DNA of 64,000 bases from Pseudobacteroides cellulosolvens ATCC 35603 = DSM 2933 (GCF_001262605.1 NZ_LGTC01000001.1:310001-374000), one strand, 5' to 3'. Positions 25,896 to 35,470 are shown, counted from the first letter of the stretch. Notes: generated by a model from the letters alone, not told the origin. Made by a program: numbers and translations.

Positions 25896-28145
25896 ATGAA
25901 GTTAAGAAGTAAGTTAAGCAAGTTACTTGTATTTTGTTTGATCTTCATGATTTTAGGTAACAGTTCATTAGTTGCCTTTTCAGCAGATCAAACTGCAGGA
26001 GGACTCAAAATAGTTGTTGGACAAGTAAGTGGCAATGTAGGGGATACAATTACGGTGCCTGTTACTTTTGAAAATGTATCAATGAGTGTAAATAACTGCG
26101 ATTTTCTTGTGGATTTTGATGATAATGTATTAGAGTATGTTAGTGTTGAAGCTGGAGGGATAGTACAATTTCCTGCATTTAACTTTTCGTGTAATTACGC
26201 TGTGAAAGATTTTGCGGATAATAAAACTATAAACTTCCTATTTAGTGATCTAACCCAAGGTACTATGAACATTATTGCTTCAGGGGTATTTGCAAACATT
26301 ATGTTTAAGATTAAAGCTAATGCTAAAGAAGTTATTTCACCTATAGAAGTTGTAAAAATAGGTGCATTTTCTGGAAAACCATCTAAACCAGGTCAAAATC
26401 CTCCAATACATGTTGGGCCTTTTGCAAATGGTTATGTAGCTGTGGGTAATGCTACACCAGAACCTTCAGATATTCCTTCAAGTACACCAACTTTGGAACC
26501 AACAAATACGCCAACATCAACTAATACAGCAACACCAACAAACACAGCAACACCAATACCAACACCAACAAATACAGCAACGCCAATACCAACACCAACA
26601 AATACAGCAACACCAATACCAACACCAACAAATACAGCAACACCAATACCAACACCAACAAATACAGCAACACCAATACCAACACCAACAAATACGGCAA
26701 CACCAATACCAACACCAACAAACACAGCAACACCAATACCAACACCAACGAACACAGCAACACCAATACCAACACCAACAAATACAGCAACACCAATACC
26801 AACACCAACAAATACAGCAACACCAATACCAACACCAACAAATACGGCAACACCAATACCAACACCAACAAACACAGCAACACCAATACCAACACCAACG
26901 AACACAGCAACACCAATACCAACACCAACAAATACAGCAACACCAATACCAACACCAACAAATACAGCAACACCAATACCAACACCAACAAATACAGCAA
27001 CACCGATACCAACACCAACAAATACAGCAACACCAAAGCCAAATACACCAACAGCAACACACACAGCAACTAAGGCACCAAATACATTAACACCAACACC
27101 AACAGGTACAACAGCACCAACACAAACACCAACAGGAACAGCTGCAGTTACGCCAACAGCTGCAACACCAACACCTACAGGAACAGCAGCACCAACACAG
27201 ACACCAACAGGTACAGCTGCAGTTACGCCAACAGTAGCAGCTACAGATGCAACAACACCAACAGCGACAGATGCAGGTTCGACTACACCAACTTCAACAG
27301 ATACATCAGCAACACCAGCACCAACAGATGCAGGTTCAGCTACACCAACAGGTACATCTGCAACTACACCAACGGTTACACCGACACAGACAGCAACATC
27401 AACTCAAGGATCATCAGGTTCCGGTAGCGGTGGTGGATACGTTGCATCAACATCAACACCAACGGCTACACCAACAGCGACACCTACAGCTACTGCGACT
27501 GTAACACCTACTGCAACACCAAAAGCAACAGCGACTGCTATAAAAATACAGACACCGACTTCAAAGACTACACCAACACCAGTAGTGATTCAACCTACTA
27601 ATAAGTATCCGGGAGCTTCTGATATCAGCGGTCATTGGGCTGAGCAGTATATAATTAAGTTAATCCAGAAAGGTATCGTTACAGGGTATAAGGATGGAAC
27701 AATAAAACCTAATGGAGTGTTAACAAGAGCTGAGATAGCTGTAGTTTTCGTTAAAATGAAAGGTCTAAAGCTGGTTGATAAACCAGATGTTAAGTTTAAA
27801 GATGACAGCAATATACCATCCTGGGCAAAACCATATGTATATGCTGCATACAAGGCTGGAATAATTGAGGGCTATAATGATAAGACATTCAGGGCATCCA
27901 ATATTCTGACCAGAACTGAGATGGCAGCAATGCTGGTGAGATCCATTGGTTATAAGGAATCTACAAATAAACTTGGATTTACCGACGCTAAGAGCATTCC
28001 TAAATGGGCAGTAGGGTATGTTACAACAGCTTATGATATTAAATTGATTAATGGCTATAAGGGAAACATGTTTGTACCAAATGGAAAGGTAACAAGAGCA
28101 GAGGCATTTACTATGATTTCTAAAAGCCTTGACTTGAAGAAATAA
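25896..28145 (+). CDS. Cell-surface anchoring scaffoldin: one cohesin, Thr/Pro array, three SLH repeats
   Basis: The 749-residue protein has a signal peptide, one cohesin domain (about residues 35-185), a Thr/Pro linker and three C-terminal SLH repeats (about 575-749: [50 protein letters not shown]). The cohesin reads like type I ([62 protein letters not shown]), as in OlpA of C. thermocellum, and should bind type I dockerins of cellulosomal enzymes and hold them on the cell wall. The linker holds 16 exact copies of [10 protein letters not shown] plus degenerate TP repeats. The start is ATG 25896 after AGGAGG. The organism is therefore probably a cellulosome builder. Confidence 0.93.
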   Translation: MKLRSKLSKLLVFCLIFMILGNSSLVAFSADQTAGGLKIVVGQVSGNVGDTITVPVTFENVSMSVNNCDFLVDFDDNVLEYVSVEAGGIVQFPAFNFSCNYAVKDFADNKTINFLFSDLTQGTMNIIASGVFANIMFKIKANAKEVISPIEVVKIGAFSGKPSKPGQNPPIHVGPFANGYVAVGNATPEPSDIPSSTPTLEPTNTPTSTNTATPTNTATPIPTPTNTATPIPTPTNTATPIPTPTNTATPIPTPTNTATPIPTPTNTATPIPTPTNTATPIPTPTNTATPIPTPTNTATPIPTPTNTATPIPTPTNTATPIPTPTNTATPIPTPTNTATPIPTPTNTATPIPTPTNTATPIPTPTNTATPIPTPTNTATPKPNTPTATHTATKAPNTLTPTPTGTTAPTQTPTGTAAVTPTAATPTPTGTAAPTQTPTGTAAVTPTVAATDATTPTATDAGSTTPTSTDTSATPAPTDAGSATPTGTSATTPTVTPTQTATSTQGSSGSGSGGGYVASTSTPTATPTATPTATATVTPTATPKATATAIKIQTPTSKTTPTPVVIQPTNKYPGASDISGHWAEQYIIKLIQKGIVTGYKDGTIKPNGVLTRAEIAVVFVKMKGLKLVDKPDVKFKDDSNIPSWAKPYVYAAYKAGIIEGYNDKTFRASNILTRTEMAAMLVRSIGYKESTNKLGFTDAKSIPKWAVGYVTTAYDIKLINGYKGNMFVPNGKVTRAEAFTMISKSLDLKK
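26550..27029 (+). repeat. 16-unit, 30-bp tandem repeat in the cohesin gene linker
   Basis: Each unit encodes [10 protein letters not shown]. Silent changes (AATACGGCA, AACACAGCA, ACGAACACAGCA) recur at exactly 150-bp spacing, for example at 26691 and 26841, which shows that a block of five units was duplicated. The array is free of stops in several other frames, which is a by-product of its period. Confidence 0.95.
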
Positions 28146-28157
28146 AATTAATTGAAT

Positions 28158-28208
28158 AAGAAGAAAGTATTTGGCACAATAGCTGTCAGATGCTTTCTTC
28201 TTTTATTT
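28158..28208 (+). terminator. Intrinsic terminator of the cohesin gene
   Basis: AAGAAGAAAG (28158-28167) pairs with CTTTCTTCTT (28193-28202), followed by TTATTT. It has a 25-nt loop and ends the surface-protein transcript. Confidence 0.65.
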
Positions 28209-28220
28209 CTAGGACTTCAT

Positions 28221-28252
28221 GATGTATCCACATTACGATTTCTCATGACGAC
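28221..28252 (+). repeat. Possible dispersed repeat family R3, left-half copy
   Basis: GATGTATCCACATTACGATT and the following TCTCATGACGAC match the segments at 52327 and 53973 (shared core CACnnnACnATTTCTnAnGACnA). The similarity is modest. Confidence 0.25.
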
Positions 28253-28420
28253 CATCAAATTGGACTTAATCACAAGTGATATAGTTATGTCAATTATTGT
28301 TATTTATATGGTTAAAGGATAAATAAAAAGGGTTTCTTAGAAAAATGTCGAATAAATTAGTATATTAAATGCCATTCTTAATTTATAAATTTCATTTTTA
28401 TATAACTATCCGGAGGAATT

Positions 28421-28945
28421 ATGCTTTCAATGAATATACGAGGTGAATATGTATATTTAAGGGACATATCTTTTGATGATCTTGAAAAAATCCTAACATG
28501 GTATAGCAAGGTAGAGCATTTTAAGTATGCAACGGGAAGAGATATGCCGGTTGAGATTAGTGATTTGGTTTCAATATATGAAGAGTCAGTTAAATCGGAA
28601 AGCGAATTTTTTGCAGGTATATATAAGAAAAAAGATAGTGAAATGATAGGAATCATAAAGGGTAAATTGGAGATTCAAAACAAAAGAAAAGTCTTTGTTA
28701 GGATGGTAGTAATAGATCAGCAATACCAAAGGAAAGGTTATGGTAGGGAAACTATAAATTTAGGGCTTTCATATCTAAAAAACTGTAAAAATGTTTCGGA
28801 GGCATATTTGGCAGTTATAGAAGAAAATGTTAAAGGTAGGTGCTTTTGGAAAGCACTTGGGTTTAATATGTATATAAGAAAGAAGAAGTGTGTAAAAATT
28901 TCCAATAAACAGTGTAATGTAATTATTATGAAGAAAAATCTATAA
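28421..28945 (+). CDS. GNAT-family N-acetyltransferase
   Basis: The 174-residue protein shows the GNAT fold: an N-terminal GEYVYLRDISFDDLEKI block, central beta strands (FFAGIYKKKDSEMIGIIKG) and the acetyl-CoA binding loop in QQYQRKGYGRETINLGL, matching the R/QxxGxG/A motif. The last strands contain ENVKGRCFWKALGF, a common GNAT ending. The substrate cannot be told; RimJ/RimL-like and small-molecule types are both possible. GGAGG precedes the start. It has its own position between the cohesin gene and the riboswitch-controlled hydrolase and shows no clear operon partner. Confidence 0.87.
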   Translation: MLSMNIRGEYVYLRDISFDDLEKILTWYSKVEHFKYATGRDMPVEISDLVSIYEESVKSESEFFAGIYKKKDSEMIGIIKGKLEIQNKRKVFVRMVVIDQQYQRKGYGRETINLGLSYLKNCKNVSEAYLAVIEENVKGRCFWKALGFNMYIRKKKCVKISNKQCNVIIMKKNL

Positions 28946-28992
28946 AATTTTTACATGATTTAGGCAATAATAACATTAAAACAAGGTTTGAT

Positions 28993-29021
28993 TTGACAAA
29001 CCATGTCAAGATGTATATAAT
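28993..29021 (+). promoter_or_regulatory. Consensus sigma-A promoter of the riboswitch-controlled hydrolase
   Basis: TTGACA (28993-28998) and TATAAT (29016-29021) are both exact consensus boxes, spaced by 17 bp. Transcription would start near 29028, just before the riboswitch aptamer. Confidence 0.85.
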
Positions 29022-29046
29022 ATCATTGAAGTAAAAAACTTAATAA

Positions 29047-29167
29047 ATAGCTGAATCTTCCCTTGGGATAGGGAGGTACGGAGGAACCAATATTTTGGGG
29101 TTAATCTATCGAAAGATAGTAGGGGTGATCCTATTACCCGAACCCGACAGCTAACTTCGGAAGCTAT
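29047..29167 (+). promoter_or_regulatory. Cyclic di-AMP riboswitch (ydaO/yuaA type)
   Basis: The conserved blocks of the ydaO aptamer appear in order: GCTGAATC, GGTACGGAGGAACCA, TTTTGGGGTTAATC, TACCCGAACCCGACAGCTAAC and TTCGGAAGCTAT. The closing helix is ATAGCT (29047-29052) with AGCTAT (29162-29167). This class binds c-di-AMP and typically controls cell-wall hydrolases and ion/osmolyte transporters; here it precedes an NlpC/P60 hydrolase. The aptamer ends only about five bases before the AGGAGG of the gene, with no intrinsic terminator between them. Confidence 0.92.
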
Positions 29168-29182
29168 AAATAGGAGGAAAAT

Positions 29183-30169
29183 ATGTTTGGTTTCAAAAAG
29201 GCACTTATTTGTTTAAGTGTGTCTATGGCGTTGTCTTGTGCAGTAGCTGCTTATGCTAATGCAGAAGGTAGCAAAACAGGTGTTGTTAAGGGTGACATAT
29301 TAAATATCAGAAAGTCACCAAGTACTTCTGCAGATGTTCTCGAACAGTTGGAAAAAGGAATGAGTGTTACTGTTGTAAGCAGTAAGGATGGCTGGTACAA
29401 AATATCTTACAAAGGTATTACAGGATGGGTTAGCAGCGAGTTCGTTACTGTTAAACAGGTTTCATCCCAATCAGCAACAATTAACGAAGATCGTGTCAAC
29501 TTAAGAGAAAATGCAAGTACTGACTCACTAGTACTTAGGACCTTCAACAAAGGTACCAGTGTCAGTGTTTTAAGTTCTTCCGGTAATTGGTATAAGGTTC
29601 GTACTTCTGATGGGAAAGTGGGTTGGGTTTTCAGTGATTTTATCAATGCTAAATCAACTGGATCCTCTACTTCTAGTTCTACAAAATCAACTTCAACTAA
29701 AAAGACTACATCAAGAGGTTCTGAAGGACAGCAAAGAGATAACTCCGATGACGGTAAGGAAGAAGTAACGAGTAATGCTACTTCTGACGTCCGTCAAAAT
29801 CTTGTTGCTTATGCAAAGAAGTTTTTAGGCGTGAGGTATGTCTATGGAGGTAGCTCACCTAGGGGGTTTGATTGTTCAGGTTTTGTTTCATATGTTTATA
29901 ACCATTTTGGTATTAGCTTGGAACGTGTTGCTGCTGACCAGGCTCGACAAGGGGCAAAGGTAAGCAGAGCAAACTTAAAGCCTGGAGATGTTGTTTTCTA
30001 TGATACCAACGGTGGAAGAAATTATATCAACCATGCAGGAATCTATATTGGAGATGGTATGTTTATTCATGCTTCATCAGGTTCAAATGCACATAAAGTT
30101 GTTATAAGCAGTCTTAGTGAAGGCTTTTATTCTAATGCTTATATGAGTGCAAGAAGATTTTTGAAATAA
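29183..30169 (+). CDS. SH3-domain NlpC/P60 cell-wall endopeptidase
   Basis: The 328-residue secreted protein has a signal peptide, two bacterial SH3b domains (KGDILNIRKSPSTSADVLEQ and EDRVNLRENASTDSLVLRT), a Ser/Thr-rich linker with DDGKEE and an NlpC/P60 domain. The catalytic Cys is in RGFDCSGFVSYVY and the His in NYINHAGIYIG, with a further polar residue in MFIHASSG. Such enzymes cut the D-gamma-Glu-diamino acid bond of peptidoglycan stem peptides and act in wall turnover. The gene follows a c-di-AMP riboswitch and a consensus promoter, so expression should follow cell-wall/osmotic signalling. A terminator follows at 30183. Confidence 0.95.
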   Translation: MFGFKKALICLSVSMALSCAVAAYANAEGSKTGVVKGDILNIRKSPSTSADVLEQLEKGMSVTVVSSKDGWYKISYKGITGWVSSEFVTVKQVSSQSATINEDRVNLRENASTDSLVLRTFNKGTSVSVLSSSGNWYKVRTSDGKVGWVFSDFINAKSTGSSTSSSTKSTSTKKTTSRGSEGQQRDNSDDGKEEVTSNATSDVRQNLVAYAKKFLGVRYVYGGSSPRGFDCSGFVSYVYNHFGISLERVAADQARQGAKVSRANLKPGDVVFYDTNGGRNYINHAGIYIGDGMFIHASSGSNAHKVVISSLSEGFYSNAYMSARRFLK

Positions 30170-30182
30170 CAACACCAAATTT

Positions 30183-30210
30183 AAAGCTCCTTTTTAAGGA
30201 GCTTTTTTTT
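30183..30210 (+). terminator. Intrinsic terminator of the NlpC/P60 gene
   Basis: AAAGCTCCTT and AAGGAGCTTT form a 10-bp stem with a 3-nt loop, followed by a run of T. Confidence 0.92.
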
Positions 30211-30299
30211 CGATATTTAGCCATTTCTTAATGTGTATAAGGGTATTTTTGACGAAGCATCAATGTTGAAAAATTACTTAGTGATTTTTATATGGAGGC

Positions 30300-31922
30300 A
30301 TGGTAACTACTATGAAAAGGCCGTTATTGTTGTTTTCGTTGTTCCTTATTGCTGGTATATACATTGCACATATTGGCGTTATAGCTTTGTATATCGCTAC
30401 TGCAGTAATTATGCTAATCTCTATCCCAGTTATTTTCCATTGTAAAGATAAAAAATATACAATAGCCTTATCCAGTATTCTGATTTTCTTTATAGTAGGT
30501 GCAGCAGAATTTACAATTATAAATAAAATCAATTCAGATAAGTTTATGGAATTTTGTGGAGAAGAAGTTCGGGTAACGGGATTCATATGTTCCGAACCTG
30601 ACTTCAAACAATCAAAGACAATTTATACCATTAAAACAGATGATATAATAGCCAAAGGTAAGAGTTACAAAGTAAATGGAAAGCTTCTCCTTACAGTTCC
30701 GTTTAAAGCAGGAACCCGGGTTTTTGTTTACGGAATGAGCATTATCGTTAATGGAAAAATCAATATTCCTGATGGAAAAAGAGTACCGGGAGGATTTGAT
30801 TATAAAAGTCATCTTCTTAAATCCGGTATTTCAGCAACCATGTATGCCCAAAGTGATAGTATTGAGATTGGGAATTCATCAAGTGTTAATCCCCTGATAA
30901 AGGTTGGAATAAGCTTAAGGAAACGTATAACCAATACGGTGAAATTATGTCTTCCAAAGGAGCAGGCGTCTTTACTAAATGGTATGCTCATAGGCTATAC
31001 ACAGGATATGAGCGAGGAGATGGCAAATGCATTCAGTGATGCCGGATTATCTCATTTGACAGCGGTTTCAGGAATGAATATCGCATTTATTGTATTTCCC
31101 CTTCTTTTTGTATTTAAAAAGATGAGGCTGTCGCAAAAATTATCCAATATTACAATAATTGGAATACTCATTATGTTTCTTTTCATAACAGGGTTTTCGC
31201 CTTCAGTAGCAAGGGCAGTTATAATGGCTGTTATAATTCTTATGGGGCAACTCTTGAAAAGAGAAACGGACATTTTTACAAGCATATCATTTGCAGTAAT
31301 ACTTTTGCTCATTTATAACCCATATACGCTATTTGACATAGGGTTTCAGCTTTCGTTTGGAGCAACACTTTCGTTAGTGCTGTTTTATAAATATTTAAAA
31401 GGAAAGCTGGATTTTAAGTTTTTGCCCTCTTTTATTTCTGATATCCTGGCTGCTACCATTTCTGCACAGATGGGTGTTGTCCTTATAAGTGCCATGTATT
31501 TTAACAAAATATCAATTATATCGTTGCTTTCAAACCTTTTAGTAGTTCCGCTGGTTGAGGTTCTAACAATACTTGGTATAGTCATGGTTATAATAGGACA
31601 AATAAGCATTGTTCCCGCAGAGCTTTTAGGGCTTGTATGCAATTCATTTCTATCCTTCATACTTTATGTAACCAAAATATCATCACAAATACCTTTTGCA
31701 GTAATAAAAATAGCTACTCCTTCCATACCGGGCTTCGTAATCTACCATACTGCAATTCTATATTTATTTTGGCTTAGGCCTACGTATAATATAAAGTTAA
31801 AGCCCAGATACTATGTTATATCCATATTTGCAATATTACTTCTATTTGTAGGATCGTATTTTTTCCCGAAGGATATGAGATTGGTGTTTATAGATGTTGG
31901 GGAGGGGATTCACATCTTGTAG
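30300..31922 (+). CDS. comEC: ComEC/Rec2 DNA-uptake channel, N-terminal part of a frameshifted gene
   Basis: The 540 visible residues give the N-terminal membrane helices, the OB-like DUF4131 domain (VRVTGFICSEPDFKQ) and the polytopic Competence domain (GLSHLTAVSGMNIAFIVFPL, GFSPSVARAVIMA, DIGFQLSFGATLSL). ComEC forms the membrane channel for single-stranded DNA in transformation. The frame ends just after the start of the C-terminal metallo-beta-lactamase domain (RLVFIDVGEG) and the domain resumes in another frame at about 31908. One extra base in the GGGGAGGGGA run at 31899-31908 would restore VGEGDSHLVVTSKGK. Start choice between ATG 30300 and ATG 30312 is open, since GGAGG is at 30294. 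Confidence 0.85.
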   Translation: MVTTMKRPLLLFSLFLIAGIYIAHIGVIALYIATAVIMLISIPVIFHCKDKKYTIALSSILIFFIVGAAEFTIINKINSDKFMEFCGEEVRVTGFICSEPDFKQSKTIYTIKTDDIIAKGKSYKVNGKLLLTVPFKAGTRVFVYGMSIIVNGKINIPDGKRVPGGFDYKSHLLKSGISATMYAQSDSIEIGNSSSVNPLIKVGISLRKRITNTVKLCLPKEQASLLNGMLIGYTQDMSEEMANAFSDAGLSHLTAVSGMNIAFIVFPLLFVFKKMRLSQKLSNITIIGILIMFLFITGFSPSVARAVIMAVIILMGQLLKRETDIFTSISFAVILLLIYNPYTLFDIGFQLSFGATLSLVLFYKYLKGKLDFKFLPSFISDILAATISAQMGVVLISAMYFNKISIISLLSNLLVVPLVEVLTILGIVMVIIGQISIVPAELLGLVCNSFLSFILYVTKISSQIPFAVIKIATPSIPGFVIYHTAILYLFWLRPTYNIKLKPRYYVISIFAILLLFVGSYFFPKDMRLVFIDVGEGIHIL

Positions 31923-32668
31923 TGACCAGCAAAGGAAAAAGCATACTGATAGATGGAGGAGGGTTTGCTTCCAGAACAGATTTTAAGCATAACATGGGTG
32001 ATTATACTGTTGTTCCATTTTTATATGACTATGGGATTACAAAGCTGGATTTAGTTGTTTCAACCCATGGGGATGATGACCACTTACAGGGGCTATTGAC
32101 TGTTTTAAAGGATATTAGGGTAGATAACCTGATTATACCTCATAATATGGATTTAAAGCCATATGCAAGCCTCTTGGGCCTTGCCGGCCATCAAAAGACT
32201 ATAACAAGGACGTGCAAGGCTGGGGATGTTATTGGACTTGATAATGATACAAGCCTTAAGATTCTAAATCCTGTAGAAGGCATCAAAATTAACAAATCAC
32301 CTGAGAATAACGGTGCTCTTGTATTTAAGCTCAATTATAAAGACATATTTGTTCTTTTTACAGGGGATATCGAAAAAGAGACTGAAAATATATTATTAGA
32401 AAATAAATCAGATCTAAAGGCTGATGTATTAAAGGTTGCACATCATGGATCAGCTACCTCTACCACTGAGGAATTTCTAAAAGCTGTAGATCCTAAAATA
32501 GCAGTTATAAGTGTAGGAAAGAATAACAGTTTCGGACACCCAGCGAATGTTGTAATAGAAAGGCTAAAGAATCGGAATGTGAAAGTTTTAAGGACCGATA
32601 TCCACGGAACGTTATTGATGAGGACTAACGGTAAAGATGTTAAGGTGTGGAAGACTCTGGGAGATTAA
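31922..32668 (+). CDS. comEC: C-terminal metallo-beta-lactamase part of the frameshifted ComEC
   Basis: The 248-residue frame begins with TSKGKSILIDGGG and continues with VVSTHGDDDHLQGLL (the HxHxDH-like metal motif of the MBL fold), LFTGDIEKETENILL, LKVAHHGSATSTTEEFL and SVGKNNSFGHP. This is the MBL domain that in full-length ComEC/Rec2 is joined to the channel and is thought to cut or process the non-transported strand. Its GTG shares its first base with the stop of the upstream frame and has no ribosome binding site. It is therefore read as the second half of one broken comEC gene rather than an independent enzyme. Confidence 0.82.
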   Translation: MTSKGKSILIDGGGFASRTDFKHNMGDYTVVPFLYDYGITKLDLVVSTHGDDDHLQGLLTVLKDIRVDNLIIPHNMDLKPYASLLGLAGHQKTITRTCKAGDVIGLDNDTSLKILNPVEGIKINKSPENNGALVFKLNYKDIFVLFTGDIEKETENILLENKSDLKADVLKVAHHGSATSTTEEFLKAVDPKIAVISVGKNNSFGHPANVVIERLKNRNVKVLRTDIHGTLLMRTNGKDVKVWKTLGD

Positions 32669-32931
32669 TTTCCTTTATGAAATGAAAAAGTATCACATTA
32701 TGTTAATTTCGCATATTCTAAAATATATAATTAATCACTTATAATTTATATTGTCATGTGATTATGTAAAGTTGAATGGTTATTTACATTTTCTACTCAT
32801 AAAGTCAGCAATTTTTAATATATATAGATAGGTTAAGATATACCGAAATATATTTGAATTGCACATAAATTAGAGAATAATCACATTTAATATAGATTTC
32901 ATTTGTCAGAATTCACATAAGGTTGGTGGAA

Positions 32932-34284
32932 ATGATGTGGGTTAAATTTAAACTGGAACAATCGGATAAGGATATTATCTTCTTACCGTTATCAATGATG
33001 GGCATGTATCCTAATAGAGTCTTTGTATGTTTTGGGGGAAAGACAGTCAATGCTGTGGTAAAGTATTCGGAATTTTTTGATCTGAGTATAAACAGTACAT
33101 ATGAAGACCCCGGAATTATTGGGATATCCATTGGATTAAGAAATAAACTGCTTGTTCCTGAGATGATAACGTACAGGATCTGTGTTGAGAGGAATGCAAT
33201 TTCCATAGGGCCTGTTATAGGACTTTTATTGGGCAATAATATTTATAGATATAGCCCCAGGCATATGGAAAAATATTCGGATAGATTTGGAATTTATGAT
33301 AAGGTTGGAGGGCTTATCTATGCGTTTTCTCCAAGGACTGTTAATTGGAAGAAACGTATAGCATTCGGGCTATATTATGACAACCTGTCACATAGTTGGG
33401 ATTATGGCTATTTCCCACTTCCGGAGGTTATATACAGAAGGGATTTTCACTCAAATTCCAATGATATAAAAAGGCTTATAAAAGAAACGGGTGGAAGACT
33501 TTTCAATTCCTGTAGATTTACAAAGTTTGAAATGTATAAATATATGAATAAAAATGAAGAACTACGTGATTTTCTTCCCCCAACGCAGCTAACACAAGAT
33601 TTTGGTCAGATTATAAGTTTTATAGACAAACATGTGAGGGTAATATTAAAGCCAATTGATTTGTCACGAGGAAGAGGAATTCTTATTATTGAAAAAGATG
33701 GGTATAATTACAAGGTAACTGATTACAGAATGGTGTTACCTGTCGTTACAACCTATAGAATCAATGAGCTTAGAGAATTTTTTAATCAAAACAATAGTCT
33801 ATTTAATAAATACCTGCTGCAACAATTTTTATCATTGGCTACCATAGATGGTTGTCCTTTTGATATAAGGGTTGTTATGCAAAAAAGAGCAGACAGAATA
33901 TGGAGATGTTCAGGGATTGAGTGCCGGGTTTCAAAAAACGGCAGCCACCTGACCAATATTTCCAGAGGAGGCTATGCTTTGTCTTTTGATAAAGCGATTC
34001 AGAGGTCTTTTGGAGAGCAAGCAACAACATTTTATGAAGGGATTGTTCTTTTTTGTCGAAAGTTTTGCAATTATATGGATAAATCGGGAGAGCATTTTTC
34101 AGAATTTGGTATTGATGTTGCTATAGATGTAAACCAAAATCTGTGGTTAATTGAAGCTAACGTATTTCCGAGTTTTAAGGGCTTTAAGAAAATTGATTTG
34201 CAGTCTTACTTTAATATAAGATATGCACCATTTTTATACGCACTATCTCTTACAAAGTATGGCGATTGTGAAGAATTGACATAA
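32932..34284 (+). CDS. YheC/YheD family ATP-grasp protein (spore coat associated)
   Basis: The 450-residue protein has an N-terminal domain with the YheC/YheD features (FGGKTVNAVVKYS, RNKLLVPEMITYRIC, IGPVIGLLLG) and a C-terminal ATP-grasp fold (VRVILKPIDLSRGRGILII for the nucleotide-binding Lys region, CPFDIRVVMQKRADRIW, IDVAIDVNQNLWLIEANVFP for the metal-binding acidic cluster). The family is found in Bacillus spore coats; its ligase substrate is unknown. The best start is ATG 32932 after AAGG; an upstream TTG and GTG in frame lack spacing. It interrupts the usual comEC-holA order. The upstream 32669-32931 gap shows no other gene. Confidence 0.85.
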   Translation: MMWVKFKLEQSDKDIIFLPLSMMGMYPNRVFVCFGGKTVNAVVKYSEFFDLSINSTYEDPGIIGISIGLRNKLLVPEMITYRICVERNAISIGPVIGLLLGNNIYRYSPRHMEKYSDRFGIYDKVGGLIYAFSPRTVNWKKRIAFGLYYDNLSHSWDYGYFPLPEVIYRRDFHSNSNDIKRLIKETGGRLFNSCRFTKFEMYKYMNKNEELRDFLPPTQLTQDFGQIISFIDKHVRVILKPIDLSRGRGILIIEKDGYNYKVTDYRMVLPVVTTYRINELREFFNQNNSLFNKYLLQQFLSLATIDGCPFDIRVVMQKRADRIWRCSGIECRVSKNGSHLTNISRGGYALSFDKAIQRSFGEQATTFYEGIVLFCRKFCNYMDKSGEHFSEFGIDVAIDVNQNLWLIEANVFPSFKGFKKIDLQSYFNIRYAPFLYALSLTKYGDCEELT

Positions 34285-34398
34285 TTTTCATGATAAGTGA
34301 CATTTTTATATTTTTTTCTCTTTAATTAGTATAATTTTAATGGTACAATTACCATTGTAGAATAAATAATGAGCAAAAAAGATAAAACAGGTGAAAAA

Positions 34399-35412
34399 AT
34401 GAGTTTGGATATACTAAAGGAACATATAAAGTCGAATAAGTTTAAAAATCTATATCTTTTTTATGGCCATGAGGAGTATTTAAAGAAGTTATACTTGGAG
34501 TCAATTGAGAACAAAATAATTGGTGGCAATATGAGAGATATGAATAAAATTGTTATGGAGGGCAAGGTTGACATAGGTAAGCTTGCTGACAATTGTGAGA
34601 CAGTCCCATTGTTTTCAGAGAGAAAGCTTGTTTTAGTAAAAAACTCAGGAATATTCAAGGCATCAAAAAAGTCCGACAGCGAAAAGACAGATGGGAAGAA
34701 GGACAATCTCGCTATGCTTATTCAAAGTGTTCCATCTTACACTTGTCTAATATTTATAGAGGAGGAAATTGATAAAAGGCTCAAGGTAATTGATATAATT
34801 AAAAAGAATGGACTAATTGTTGAATTCGCATTTCAAAAGCCGCCTGAATTGGTAAAATGGGTTATAAAATTGTTTAGGGCTAAAAACAAAAATATTAGTA
34901 ATGAATTAGCTTCTGTGATTGTAAACAACTGTGACCAGGGAATGGTTGAAATTCATAATGAGGTTGAAAAACTAATTCTTTTTCTGGGTAATAAAGAAAC
35001 AGTTTCTCCACAAGATGTTGAAAAGGTATGTACTAAATCCATAAAAAGCCGCATTTTCGATTTGACTGATGCCATAGCAGCAAAAGATAGGACAAAGGCT
35101 TATATTATTCTTGAAGAAATGGTTGTTTTAAAGGAACCAATGCCCAAAATTTTATACATGATTGCAAGACAGTTTAATCAGCTATTATCTATAAAGCTTT
35201 TAACCCAAGTAGGTGCAAATATAAATGATGCAGCAGCAAAAATAGGTGTATCTCCATATATAGCAGGTAAAATAATGAAGCAGTCAAAGGAATTTGAGTT
35301 AAACCTACTTAAGAAGGTTGTAGAAGAAAGTCTTGAATTGGATGTTGCAGTAAAGACCGGTAGGATTAATGACAGAGTAGCTGTTGAAATGCTCCTGGCA
35401 GGAATAAATTAA
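34399..35412 (+). CDS. holA: DNA polymerase III subunit delta
   Basis: The 337-residue protein is the clamp-loader delta subunit, which opens the beta sliding clamp. The N-terminal domain shows NKFKNLYLFYGHEEYLKKLYLE in the place of the Walker-like loop, the middle domain has DNCETVPLFSERKLVLVKN, and the C-terminal collar domain includes MPKILYMIARQFNQLLSIKLL and GVSPYIAGKIMKQSKEF. I use ATG 34399, which has AGGTGA five bases upstream; an ATG at 34369 has no ribosome binding site. HolA next to comEC and rpsT is the normal Firmicute arrangement. Confidence 0.93.
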   Translation: MSLDILKEHIKSNKFKNLYLFYGHEEYLKKLYLESIENKIIGGNMRDMNKIVMEGKVDIGKLADNCETVPLFSERKLVLVKNSGIFKASKKSDSEKTDGKKDNLAMLIQSVPSYTCLIFIEEEIDKRLKVIDIIKKNGLIVEFAFQKPPELVKWVIKLFRAKNKNISNELASVIVNNCDQGMVEIHNEVEKLILFLGNKETVSPQDVEKVCTKSIKSRIFDLTDAIAAKDRTKAYIILEEMVVLKEPMPKILYMIARQFNQLLSIKLLTQVGANINDAAAKIGVSPYIAGKIMKQSKEFELNLLKKVVEESLELDVAVKTGRINDRVAVEMLLAGIN

Positions 35413-35470
35413 TATAATTCAATAGGATTTTTAGCATTTAATATTTTTTCTTGATTTGGAGGGGGATATT

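Noticed and set aside
26550..27029. CRISPR-like array at the 30-bp tandem repeat
   Set aside because: The units are directly adjacent without spacers and are in frame with the coding sequence, so this is a protein repeat.
26432..27090. Long open frames on both strands across the cohesin gene repeat
   Set aside because: They arise because a 30-bp repeat without stops in one frame is usually free of stops in others. Their products are pure repeats (for example Gln/His- or Val/Gly-rich) with no start signals.
30233..30445. Small frame overlapping the start of comEC
   Set aside because: It has no ribosome binding site, an unlikely composition and overlaps the better supported comEC frame.
31899..31922. 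Programmed -1 frameshifting in comEC
   Set aside because: The codons around the site do not form a standard slippery heptamer in frame and no downstream pseudoknot was recognised; a base loss in a G run is simpler.
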